The notes beneath the pieces were generated by a model. That model was not told the DNA's origin and did not search any database. It was given only the letters and a program-made list of their open reading frames with translations. From NCBI RefSeq assembly GCF_029948125.1, contig NZ_JASAMB010000019.1, positions 1-64,000 of the forward strand: DNA of 64,000 bases, written 5' to 3'. This document shows positions 15,493 through 24,432 of the stretch, piece after piece (the stretch's first letter is position 1; each line of letters starts with the position of its first letter). A program made the translations under genes and the position numbers. Source of the DNA: Catellatospora sp. KI3. Lineage in GTDB: Bacteria; Actinomycetota; Actinomycetes; Mycobacteriales; Micromonosporaceae.

Positions 15493-16179
15493 GTGTCCGG
15501 GTGGGAGGGGCGCGCGCCGCGCCCGGCTGTCCTCGCGCAGCCGGGCGCACCCACCGCGCCGCGCATGCTGGTGATCAGCGCCAGGCCGCAGGAGTTCGCC
15601 GCGGTCGTCGGCTCGGCCGCGACCGTGGTCGCCCTGCCCGAGCAGTCAGAACGCGTCGGGGCCGGGTACCCCGCGGCCGACCTGGTGCTGCTGCACAGCG
15701 CCGAGCCGCTGTGGGAGCTGGCCGCGCTCTCGCCGCTGGTGTCCCGGGTGCCGTGCCTGCTCATCGCGAGCACGTCCCACGTCGACGCGGTCGCCTGGCT
15801 GCGGGCGGGCGCGTGCAGCGTGCTCGTCGAGGGCCAGTTCACCCGCTGGGAGCTGCTCGACGCCGTCCACGCTACCGCGCACGGCCAGAGCCGCCTGTCG
15901 CCGGGCGCCGTGGCCGCGGTCGTCGGCCACCTGCGCCGCCCCGGGCCGGACCCCGTCCCGGATCGGCCGGAGCTGACCCGGCGGGAGCGTGAGGTCATCC
16001 GGCTGCTGGTCGGCGGCGACTCCAACACCCAGATCGCGGCCGCGCTGGGGCTGGCCGAGAAGACGGTCCGCAACCAGGTCAGCCGGGTCTACCGCAAGCT
16101 GGGCGTACGCAACCGGGCCCAGGCCACCGGAGTCTGGCTGGCGGGTCGGCCGGTCAGGCCGCGCACCGCACCCCGTTGA
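15493..16179 (+). CDS. LuxR-family regulator with degenerate receiver domain
   Basis: A 228-residue protein starting with GTG. Residues 25-130 align with the receiver of the upstream regulator, but the acidic pair is absent (MLVISARPQ), the phosphoacceptor position is His (DLVLLHSAEP) and the switch lysine is missing (SVLVEGQFT). It cannot be phosphorylated in the usual way. The LuxR helix-turn-helix is intact (residues 158-215, LTRREREVIRLLVGGDSNTQIAAALGLAEKTVRNQVSRVYRKLG). Its 3' end overlaps the convergent kinase gene by 26 bases. It may act by dimerising with its paralogue, or bind a ligand. Target genes are unknown. Confidence 0.85.
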   Translation: MSGWEGRAPRPAVLAQPGAPTAPRMLVISARPQEFAAVVGSAATVVALPEQSERVGAGYPAADLVLLHSAEPLWELAALSPLVSRVPCLLIASTSHVDAVAWLRAGACSVLVEGQFTRWELLDAVHATAHGQSRLSPGAVAAVVGHLRRPGPDPVPDRPELTRREREVIRLLVGGDSNTQIAAALGLAEKTVRNQVSRVYRKLGVRNRAQATGVWLAGRPVRPRTAPR

Positions 16180-17860
16180 GGGTGAACGCGGGCGGCGCCG
16201 GATTGGCGCCCGACCAGGTGCCCTGCACGCCGAACGTGACCGTCTCGCCCGGGGCCAGCACCGGATGGTTGCCGCCGTCGTTGGCGGTGATCCGCTCGCC
16301 GCTCTGACTCACCGTCGCCGACCAGCCGCTGGTCAGCCGCTGCCCGGCGGTGAACGAGAACAGCACGGTCCAGCCGTCGAAAGTGGTGGCGCCGGTGTTG
16401 GTGACGGTGACGTCGGCGATGAACCCCGGATTCCACTCGTTGCGCTTGCTGTAGCGGACGCGGCAGGCGCCCGCCGTCGGCGGTTCGGCCGCCGCGGACG
16501 GGCCGCGCCCCGCCGACGCGCTCGGCCGCGGCACAGCACCGGTCGTGGGGCGCGCGGAGGCCCCGACCGCCGGGGTACGGGTGCCCGTCGCGGACGGCGG
16601 CGGCTCCGGAGCCGCCGCCCCGGTCGGGGTCGGGGTGGGGGTCGGCGCAGCGACCGCCGGCAGGGGCGCCTCCCGCTCGGCCAGCGCGACCGTCGACGCG
16701 GCCGCCAGCAGCGCGACCGCCGCCAGCGCGGCCACGCGTACCGGGCGGGACATGCCCGCCACCAGGGGCGGCAGTCGCGGCGGCTGGGCCGGCATCCGGG
16801 CGCTGACCAGGGTGCCGCCCCCGGTTGCCGCGGTCACCTCGAGACGTCCGCCGCCGCCCGCGGCCCGCTCGGCCATGCCGACCAGGCCGTAGCGTCCCGC
16901 CGACGGGTCGGTGATCCCGGTGCCGTCGTCGGCCACCGCCAGCAGCACGTCGGAGCCGTCGCGGCCGAGCCGGACCACCACCCGGCCGGCCCCGGCGTGC
17001 CGGGCGGTGTTGCGCAGCGCCTCACGCAGGATCCAGCACAGGTCGACGGCCGTCTGCGGATCGGCGTCGACCGGCGCCAGGTCCAGTTCCAGCGCGATGC
17101 CGGTCTCGGCGGACCACTGGCCCGCGATCGCCCGGACCACCTCGGGCAGGGGCGCGTCGGCGGGGTGCGCGCGCAGGCCGTCGATGATGGCGCGGGCATC
17201 GCGGGCCGCGTTCAGCGTGCCGTCGCGCAGCACCTCGGCCAGCCGGGTGGCCCGGTCGGGTTCGGCCAGCGTCTGCGGCAGCGCCGCCGCCCCGAGCGCG
17301 ATCGCGTCCAGCGTCTTGCTGAGCGAGTCGTGCATCTCTCGGGCGACCCGGGCCCGCTCCGCCGCCACCGCCTCGGCGCGCGCGTCGAGCCGGTCGCGGG
17401 CTACCCGGGCCCGCGCGCCGCGCCACAGCAGCGCCGCCGCGGCGGTCGCCGCCGCCGCGACCGGCATGCCGACCAGCACGACCGGGTCGGGCGCCGTCGC
17501 GGCGACCACGGCTGTGCCGAGCAGCGCCAGGACGACGCCCCGCAGCGGGTACGCGGCACCGCCGAGCGCCGCCGCGCCGACCGCCACCGCTGCCGCCGCC
17601 GTGCCGCCGACCACCCCGACCGCCGTCACCGCGAGGGCCGTATCGGCGACGACCAGCACCGCCGGCAGCATCCCGGCGCGGGGCAGCCGCAGGCAGAGGG
17701 CGGCGAGCAGGCCGGTGAGGGTGCCGGGGATGAGCCAGGCGAGGCCGTCGGGTGGCCATACCAGGAGAAGACCGGTGGTCAGCGCGGCCGCGCGCGCCGC
17801 GGCGAGCGTGACGGCCAGCCAGGACGCGGGCTCACCGCGACCGACCCAGCGGCGTGCCAT
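16154..17860 (-). CDS. Membrane histidine kinase fused to a C-terminal CBM2 cellulose-binding module
   Basis: A 568-residue protein. Residues about 12-148 form four to five membrane helices. HisKA_3 lies at 165-230 with phosphoacceptor His177 (REMHDS). HATPase_c spans 270-356, with N-box Asn284 (REALRNTARHAG) and G-box DDGTGI (311-316). One more membrane helix lies at 373-394, then a Pro/Thr/Ser/Ala-rich linker (400-463). CBM2 occupies 466-568, bracketed by Cys466 and Cys566. Its NEWNPGF, FDGWTV, SGWSAT and FTLNGVRC motifs are diagnostic. Surface tryptophans 476 and 513 match Trp17 and Trp54 of Cellulomonas Cex CBM2a. The third (Trp72) is absent, while Trp549 is extra. The CBM would be outside and the kinase core inside. 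ATG 17860 has a GGGAGGG site. Partner regulators lie next door. Confidence 0.93.
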   Translation of the reverse strand: MARRWVGRGEPASWLAVTLAAARAAALTTGLLLVWPPDGLAWLIPGTLTGLLAALCLRLPRAGMLPAVLVVADTALAVTAVGVVGGTAAAAVAVGAAALGGAAYPLRGVVLALLGTAVVAATAPDPVVLVGMPVAAAATAAAALLWRGARARVARDRLDARAEAVAAERARVAREMHDSLSKTLDAIALGAAALPQTLAEPDRATRLAEVLRDGTLNAARDARAIIDGLRAHPADAPLPEVVRAIAGQWSAETGIALELDLAPVDADPQTAVDLCWILREALRNTARHAGAGRVVVRLGRDGSDVLLAVADDGTGITDPSAGRYGLVGMAERAAGGGGRLEVTAATGGGTLVSARMPAQPPRLPPLVAGMSRPVRVAALAAVALLAAASTVALAEREAPLPAVAAPTPTPTPTGAAAPEPPPSATGTRTPAVGASARPTTGAVPRPSASAGRGPSAAAEPPTAGACRVRYSKRNEWNPGFIADVTVTNTGATTFDGWTVLFSFTAGQRLTSGWSATVSQSGERITANDGGNHPVLAPGETVTFGVQGTWSGANPAPPAFTLNGVRCAA

Positions 17861-17946
17861 GAACCCTCCCCAGCCGTCCCGTCGGCTCGTGGAGTTTAGA
17901 CGGACGTGGCGCGCGGCGGCTGCGCCCGCATGCCAGAATGCGCGCC

Positions 17947-18318
17947 ATGACAACGGAGTCACCGAAGGTCGTCTCGATCGCCTGGGGCATCGTGGAGGTC
18001 GCGGGCGTGGGCCGCTTCCGCGACGTGATGCTGTACCCGGGCGGAGCGCGCGAGTGGGACTGGGGCGCCACCGGCACCCACCACTTCCCCGGCGTGCAGC
18101 CCGCCGACGTGGCGGACCTGGTCAGCGCCGGAGCCACCGTGATCGTGCTGTCCCGGGGCATGGACCTGCGCCTGCATGTGATGCCCGAGACGGAGCGGGC
18201 GCTGCTGGACCAGGGCGTCGAGGTCCACATCGTGCAGACCGAGGAGGCGGTGCGCCGCTACAACGACCTGGCCGCCGCGGGCACCCCGGTCGGCGCCCTC
18301 ATCCACTCCACCTGCTGA
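17947..18318 (+). CDS. Mth938-like domain protein
   Basis: A 123-residue protein of the MTH938/AAMDC/NDUFAF3 fold. It has the SIAWGIVEV, FRDVMLYPGGAREWDW and VIVLSRGMDLRLHVMPETE strands, then the conserved EVHIVQTEEAVRRYNDLAAAG helix. Members are small alpha/beta proteins of unclear function, and the mitochondrial relatives assist complex I assembly. The ATG at 17947 follows a CAGAAT box by seven bases. It is convergent with the cold-shock gene. Confidence 0.82.
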   Translation: MTTESPKVVSIAWGIVEVAGVGRFRDVMLYPGGAREWDWGATGTHHFPGVQPADVADLVSAGATVIVLSRGMDLRLHVMPETERALLDQGVEVHIVQTEEAVRRYNDLAAAGTPVGALIHSTC

Positions 18319-18329
18319 CGGATGAAGAG

Positions 18330-18366
18330 GAGCCGGGTGGGCGCGGGGAACGCGCCCACCCGGCTC
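18330..18366. terminator. Bidirectional terminator, Mth938-like and cold-shock genes
   Basis: GAGCCGGGTGGGCGCG (18330-18345) pairs perfectly over 16 bases with 18351-18366, leaving a 5-base loop. It lies 12 bases after one stop codon and 10 before the other. Confidence 0.9.
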
Positions 18367-18375
18367 TCGCGGGGG

Positions 18376-18579
18376 TCAGAGCGGGCGGATGTTGGCCGCC
18401 TGCGGGCCCTTCTGCCCCTGGGTGATCTCGAACTCGACCCGCTGGTTCTCATCCAGGCTGCGGTAGCCGCTGGACTGGATGGCGGAGAAGTGGGCGAACA
18501 CGTCCGCGCCCCCGCCGTCAGGGGTGATGAAGCCGAAGCCCTTTTCCGCGTTGAACCATTTCACGGTGCCGACAGCCAT
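18376..18579 (-). CDS. Cold-shock protein (CspA family)
   Basis: A 67-residue single cold-shock domain with both RNA-binding motifs, KGFGFITP (RNP1, about residues 13-20) and DVFAHFSAI (RNP2, about 26-34). It starts [10 protein letters not shown] and has a GGAG site nine bases upstream. The stretch 18580-18720 upstream is a long, less GC-rich leader as in other csp mRNAs. It would act as an RNA chaperone in the cytoplasm. Confidence 0.97.
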   Translation of the reverse strand: MAVGTVKWFNAEKGFGFITPDGGGADVFAHFSAIQSSGYRSLDENQRVEFEITQGQKGPQAANIRPL

Positions 18580-18882
18580 GTCTGATACTCCTTGTTGAGG
18601 CTGCTTGTTTCGCCTTCGCCTGCCCGCAGCGCAGACGGCGCCCGGGTCGGTTTCCCCGCGGGCGCTCGGTCGGGTATACGGGAGGTGATGGCTATAACGG
18701 GGCGAATGTAACACGAATCCGCAACCCTGTGGGGAAAGCGTGCCACGTGTCGAAAATCGCGGCCCCACCGGGTGACAGTACCCGGCCGGACCCGGCGCCC
18801 GCACCAGCGGCCTGAACTGGCCGATCGCGCGGGCGCGGCGGGCGGGGTCCCGCCGCGCCGCGCCCGGGCGCGAAAATCGGGA

Positions 18883-20442
18883 TCAGGGCGCGTCGGCGAG
18901 CGTCGGCTCGGCGGGGACGTCGACGGTACGGCGGGGGCCGGTGAACCACTTTCGGGCCGACAGCACCCACCACAGCCCGATCAGCGCCATCACGCTGCCG
19001 ACCGCGATCGGCGCGTAGTTGACCGCGGCCCAGTCGAAGCCGTCGCTGAACGGCACGCCCGCCGGCACCGTCGGCAGGATGAAGTAGACCGAGATCACAA
19101 TGATCTCGACGGCGGCGATCCAGCCGAGCACCTTGTAGCGCCGCCCGAGGGTCCACGGGCCGGGGACGAAGCGGTCGCCGGCCCGCAGGCGCAGCACGAT
19201 CGGGATGAGGAAGGCCAGGTAGAGGCCGATCACGGCGACGGAGACGACGGCGTAGAAGGCGATCGGGACGCCGTCCTTCTGGTACAGCGCGGGCAGGGTC
19301 AGCAGCATGCCCGCCACGCACCCGGCCACGACCGCCCAGACGGGGGTGCCGTTGCGGTCCAGCCGGGTCCACAGCCGCCACCCGGGCACCGCCCCGTCGC
19401 GACTGAACGCGTACGTCATCCGGCTCATCGACGTGACGCAGCTCATGCCGCAGAAGAACTGGCCGACCGTCGAGATGATGATGACGGCCTTGAAGTACCC
19501 GGCCGACAGCGCCCCCTGCAGCAGCGACCCGACGAACCCGTAGTCCTCGGTCAGCTCGGCCGGGTTCTGCACCGCGAACAGGAAAGCCAGCAGCAGGATC
19601 CAGCCGCCGACGGCCGAGTAGAAGATGGAGCGCCACAGCGCCTTGGCCGCGTTCAGGGCGGCGCCCTTGGTCTCCTCGGCCACGTGCGCGCAGGCGTCGA
19701 ACCCGGTGATGGTGTACTGCGTGAGCAGGCCGCCCAGGGGCAGCACGTACAGCCAGAAGCCCAGGCCGGAGGAGTTGTCGGCGAACAGCCCGTTGGCGTT
19801 GACCGTGTCGGTGAAGACGAACGAGGCGCTCTGGTGCCTGCTCGGCACCGCGATCAGGATGGCGACGACCGCCACCACGCCGACGACGTGCCACCACACC
19901 GAGACGTTCTGGAGCAGGTCGATGATCCGCGCGCCGAAGATGTTGATCAGGGCGTGCAGCACCAGGATCACCACGAACAGCCCGAAGGCCTGGTGGAAGG
20001 TGCCCGCCCAGCCGTCGACCGTGTTGGCCAGCACCAGGTTCAGGAACGTCGCGCAGCCGTAGTCGACCGACGCTGTCACCGCGACCAGGCCGATCAGGTT
20101 GAACCAGCCGGTGAACCAGCCGTGCACCGGCCTGCCCAGGGTGGCGGCCCACCAGTAGATGCCGCCGGCGGTCGGGTACGCCGAGACCAGCTCGGCCAGG
20201 CACAGCCCGATGACCAGGATGAACGCCGAGATGATGGGCCAGCCCCAGGAGATGGCGATGGGGCCGCCGTTCATCCAGGCCTGGCCGAAGGTGGTGAAGC
20301 ACCCGGCCAGGATCGAGATGATCGAGAACGAGATGGCGAAGTTGGAGAACCCGCTCCAACCCCGGTGCAGCTCCTGCTTGTAGCCGAGCTCCGCCAACCG
20401 GGCGGAATCGGCGTCGACGGTGGACGGCGCGGGCTCGGTCAT
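18883..20442 (-). CDS. APC-superfamily amino acid permease
   Basis: A 519-residue twelve-helix permease of the amino acid-polyamine-organocation superfamily (AA_permease_2, GABA/choline-permease-like). The helix 1 motif region is SNFAISFSIISILAGCFTTFGQAW, and helix 6 is QYTITGFDACAHVAEETKGA (about residues 232-251), both diagnostic. The N- and C-termini are cytoplasmic and polar. It is upstream of, and divergent from, the nitrilase-dihydropyrimidinase operon, with one small gene between, so it may import a related nitrogen compound. The substrate is unproven. Confidence 0.9.
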   Translation of the reverse strand: MTEPAPSTVDADSARLAELGYKQELHRGWSGFSNFAISFSIISILAGCFTTFGQAWMNGGPIAISWGWPIISAFILVIGLCLAELVSAYPTAGGIYWWAATLGRPVHGWFTGWFNLIGLVAVTASVDYGCATFLNLVLANTVDGWAGTFHQAFGLFVVILVLHALINIFGARIIDLLQNVSVWWHVVGVVAVVAILIAVPSRHQSASFVFTDTVNANGLFADNSSGLGFWLYVLPLGGLLTQYTITGFDACAHVAEETKGAALNAAKALWRSIFYSAVGGWILLLAFLFAVQNPAELTEDYGFVGSLLQGALSAGYFKAVIIISTVGQFFCGMSCVTSMSRMTYAFSRDGAVPGWRLWTRLDRNGTPVWAVVAGCVAGMLLTLPALYQKDGVPIAFYAVVSVAVIGLYLAFLIPIVLRLRAGDRFVPGPWTLGRRYKVLGWIAAVEIIVISVYFILPTVPAGVPFSDGFDWAAVNYAPIAVGSVMALIGLWWVLSARKWFTGPRRTVDVPAEPTLADAP

Positions 20443-20565
20443 GGCGGCTCCCTGGCTGGTCAGCGCGGCTGAGCGTTGCGCAGAGTCTTCGCCTGCCAGT
20501 GATACATGGCAATACCCCGTTGAGACGCTTCCGCCTTCGCGCGCCGGGTGCTAGGCCCGGCCGCC

Positions 20566-20886
20566 TCAGCCGCCGGTCGACGGGCTGGGCGCGGGCAGGC
20601 CCGGGATGCCCTGTTCGGGCAGGCCGTAGCCGGCGTACAGGCGGTAGACGACGGCCACCAGGACCATGGTGATCGCGAAGGTCAGGAACCAGCCGAGCGC
20701 CGCGGCGGTCTTCGGGTAGCGCTGGCCCAGCCGGGTGCGGTCGGCCCAGCGCCAGTACACCCCGGCCACCGCGCGCCACCAGCGCAGACCGCGGAACCAG
20801 CGCGAGACGCGCCAGCGCAGGGTGGTGCGGGTCGGCGCGCCGGGGTTGCGCATCCACTCGGGGAGTTCGCTCTGCGGGGCTGTCAT
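20566..20886 (-). CDS. Small membrane protein of unknown function
   Basis: A 106-residue protein. It has a basic, tryptophan-rich first half (RWRVSRWFRGLRWWRAVAGVYWRWADR, residues about 24-50), one hydrophobic helix (ALGWFLTFAITMVLVAVVYRLYAGY, about 63-87), and a Pro/Gly tail. I do not recognise a family. ATG 20886 is chosen over an in-frame ATG at 20991, since that extension would cover the divergent promoter region and has no membrane or domain content. It precedes the permease on the same strand with a 123-base gap. Confidence 0.6.
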   Translation of the reverse strand: MTAPQSELPEWMRNPGAPTRTTLRWRVSRWFRGLRWWRAVAGVYWRWADRTRLGQRYPKTAAALGWFLTFAITMVLVAVVYRLYAGYGLPEQGIPGLPAPSPSTGG

Positions 20887-21060
20887 ACCGCGCATTGTGC
20901 GATACGGGCACCGGTTCACGCTGCCCTGTTTCCGGCGGGCCGGCGCCCGGCCGCAGAGCAGATTGTGGGTACATATCCGGCCTGTCATCACATACCGGGC
21001 GCCCGGTTCTGCTTACCTGGATTACCGGCTCATCCCGAGCCGCCGAGCAGGAGGGCGCCC

Positions 21061-21897
21061 ATGCCGCTGATCCGCGCCGCGCTGGTCCAGACCGGCTGGA
21101 CCGGCGACAAGGAATCCATGATCCAGGCGCACGAGGAGTACGCGCGCCAGGCCGCCGCCCAGGGCGCCCAGGTCATCTGCTTCCAGGAGCTGTTCTACGG
21201 CCCCTACTTCTGCCAGGTGCAGGACCCGCAGTTCTACGCCTACGCCGAGGCGGTCCCCGGCCCGACGGTCGAGCGGTTCCAGGAGCTGGCCCGGCAGCTG
21301 CGGCTGGTCGTCATCCTGCCGGTGTACGAGCAGGAGCAGCCCGGCGTCCTCTACAACACCGCCGCCGTCATCGACGCCGACGGCCGCTACCTCGGCAAGT
21401 ACCGCAAGACGCACATCCCGCAGCTCAAGGGCTTCTGGGAGAAGTTCTACTTCCGCCCCGGCAACCTCGGCTACCCGGTGTTCGACACCGCCGTCGGCCG
21501 GGTCGGCGTCTACATCTGCTACGACCGGCACTTCCCGGAGGGCTGGCGGGCGCTCGGGCTGGCCGGGGCGCAGCTGGTGTTCAACCCGTCGGCGACCAGC
21601 CGGGGGCTCTCGTCGTACCTGTGGCAGCTGGAGCAGCCCGCCGCGGCGGTGGCCAACGAGTACTTCATCGGCGCGATCAACCGGGTCGGCGTCGAGGAGT
21701 ACGGCGACAACGACTTCTACGGCACCTCGTACTTCGTCGACCCGCAGGGGCAGCTGGTCGGCGCGGCCGCCGACGGGCACGCGCCCGAGCTGGTGGTGCG
21801 CGACCTGGACCTGGACCTGCTCGCCGAGGTGCGCGACCGGTGGCAGTTCTACCGCGACCGGCGCCCCGACGCCTACGACCCGCTCACCCAGGCGTAG
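21061..21897 (+). CDS. Nitrilase-superfamily amidohydrolase (beta-ureidopropionase-like)
   Basis: A 278-residue carbon-nitrogen hydrolase with the complete Glu-Lys-Cys triad: Glu43 (CFQELFYG), Lys116 (YRKTHIP) and Cys153 (VYICYDRHFPE). YDRHFPE and KGFWEKFYF are typical of N-carbamoyl-beta-alanine or N-carbamoylputrescine amidases. Being 10 bases upstream of a dihydropyrimidinase gene, it most likely removes the carbamoyl group from the ring-opened product, releasing beta-alanine, CO2 and ammonia. The ATG has a GGAGGG-type site (complement-free, 21050-21056). Confidence 0.9.
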   Translation: MPLIRAALVQTGWTGDKESMIQAHEEYARQAAAQGAQVICFQELFYGPYFCQVQDPQFYAYAEAVPGPTVERFQELARQLRLVVILPVYEQEQPGVLYNTAAVIDADGRYLGKYRKTHIPQLKGFWEKFYFRPGNLGYPVFDTAVGRVGVYICYDRHFPEGWRALGLAGAQLVFNPSATSRGLSSYLWQLEQPAAAVANEYFIGAINRVGVEEYGDNDFYGTSYFVDPQGQLVGAAADGHAPELVVRDLDLDLLAEVRDRWQFYRDRRPDAYDPLTQA

Positions 21898-21907
21898 GGG
21901 GCCGGTC

Positions 21908-23314
<1,407 letters not shown>

Positions 23315-23331
23315 AGAGATCGGGGGACACG

Positions 23332-24327
23332 GTGGACGTCGGAGTGGTGTTCCAGCTGGACCCGCCCGCGCGGCGGATCGTGGAGCTGGCGCGGCGGGCG
23401 GAGGCGGGCGGGTTCAGCCACGTGTGGTCGTTCGACTCGCACGTGCTGTGGCAGGAGCCGTACGTGGTGTACAGCGCGATCCTGGCCGCCACCGAGCGGG
23501 TCGTGGTCGGGCCGATGGTGACCAACCCGGGCACCCGCGACGCCACCGTCACCGCCAGCACCTTCGCCACCCTCAACGAGCTGTACGGCAACCGCACCGT
23601 CTGCGGCATCGGCCGCGGCGACTCGGCGGTGCGCACCCTGGGCCTGCCCCCGATCGACCTGTCGCACCTGCGCGAGTCGGTCCAGGTGATCCGCGAGCTG
23701 GCCAACGGGCGCTCCGTCCGCTTCCGCGGCACGGATCTGCAGCTGCCGTGGGTGAAGGACTCCGCGCTGGAGGTCTGGGTCGCCGCGTACGGCCCGAAGG
23801 CGCTCGCGCTGACCGGCGAGGTCGCCGACGGGTACATCCTGCAGCTGGCCGACCTGGACATCACCGCCTGGATGATCGCCGCCGTCCGCCGGGCCGCCGA
23901 GCGGGCCGGGCGCGACCCGCTCTCGATCAAGATCTGCGTGGCCGCCCCCGCGTACGTCGGCGACGACCTGGCCCACCAGCGCGAGCAGACCCGCTGGTTC
24001 GGCGGCATGGTCGGCAACCACATCGCCGACATCGTGCGCCGCTACGGCGACACCGGCGCGGTGCCGCACGACCTGGTCGAGTACATCGCCGGGCGCAAGG
24101 GCTACGACTACGCCGAGCACGGCCGGGCCGGGCACCTCGGCGTCGACTACGTCTCCGACGCCATCGTGGACCGCTTCTGCGTACTCGGCCCCGCCGACGC
24201 GCACATCGCCAAACTGACCGCGCTGCGGGAACTCGGCGTCGACCAGTTCGCCGTCTACCTCCAGCACGACGACATGGACCACACCCTCGACGCCTACGCG
24301 TCCACTGTCATCCCCGCCCTCCGCTAA
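23332..24327 (+). CDS. LLM-class oxidoreductase of the dihydropyrimidinase-linked subfamily
   Basis: A 331-residue luciferase-like flavin/F420 oxidoreductase (TIM barrel). The N-terminus VDVGVVFQLDPPARRIVELARRAE, with SHVWSFDSHVLWQEPYVVYSAI, resembles the subfamily annotated TIGR03842, which commonly sits next to hydA. Whether it uses F420 or FMN cannot be read here. The GTG start follows a GGGGGA site in the 17-base gap. It might reduce the pyrimidine ring or oxidise a breakdown product in this operon. That is inference. Confidence 0.85.
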   Translation: MDVGVVFQLDPPARRIVELARRAEAGGFSHVWSFDSHVLWQEPYVVYSAILAATERVVVGPMVTNPGTRDATVTASTFATLNELYGNRTVCGIGRGDSAVRTLGLPPIDLSHLRESVQVIRELANGRSVRFRGTDLQLPWVKDSALEVWVAAYGPKALALTGEVADGYILQLADLDITAWMIAAVRRAAERAGRDPLSIKICVAAPAYVGDDLAHQREQTRWFGGMVGNHIADIVRRYGDTGAVPHDLVEYIAGRKGYDYAEHGRAGHLGVDYVSDAIVDRFCVLGPADAHIAKLTALRELGVDQFAVYLQHDDMDHTLDAYASTVIPALR

Positions 24328-24340
24328 AACCCGCCTGCGG

Positions 24341-24391
24341 TAAGGAAGGGCCCCTTCTTATCGCTTTCCGTAGCAGAAGGGCCCCTTCTTT
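24341..24391. repeat. Tandem GAAGGGCCCCTTC palindromes (terminator-like)
   Basis: GAAGGGCCCCTTC occurs at 24345-24357 and 24376-24388, each flanked by TAA/TT-rich bases, so the pair can form two hairpins or one long one. It lies between convergent genes (LLM oxidoreductase and AlkB) and ends in T-runs on both strands, which suits a bidirectional terminator. Confidence 0.8.
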
Positions 24392-24432
24392 ACCCCGCCT
24401 GCACAGGGCGTGGCCCGGCGCGGGCGCACGGG

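Noticed and set aside
15493-16179. Frameshift or pseudogene explanation for the missing Asp in the second LuxR regulator
   Set aside because: The frame is intact from start to stop with a good helix-turn-helix, and the changes are substitutions at fixed positions, so a diverged receiver is more likely.
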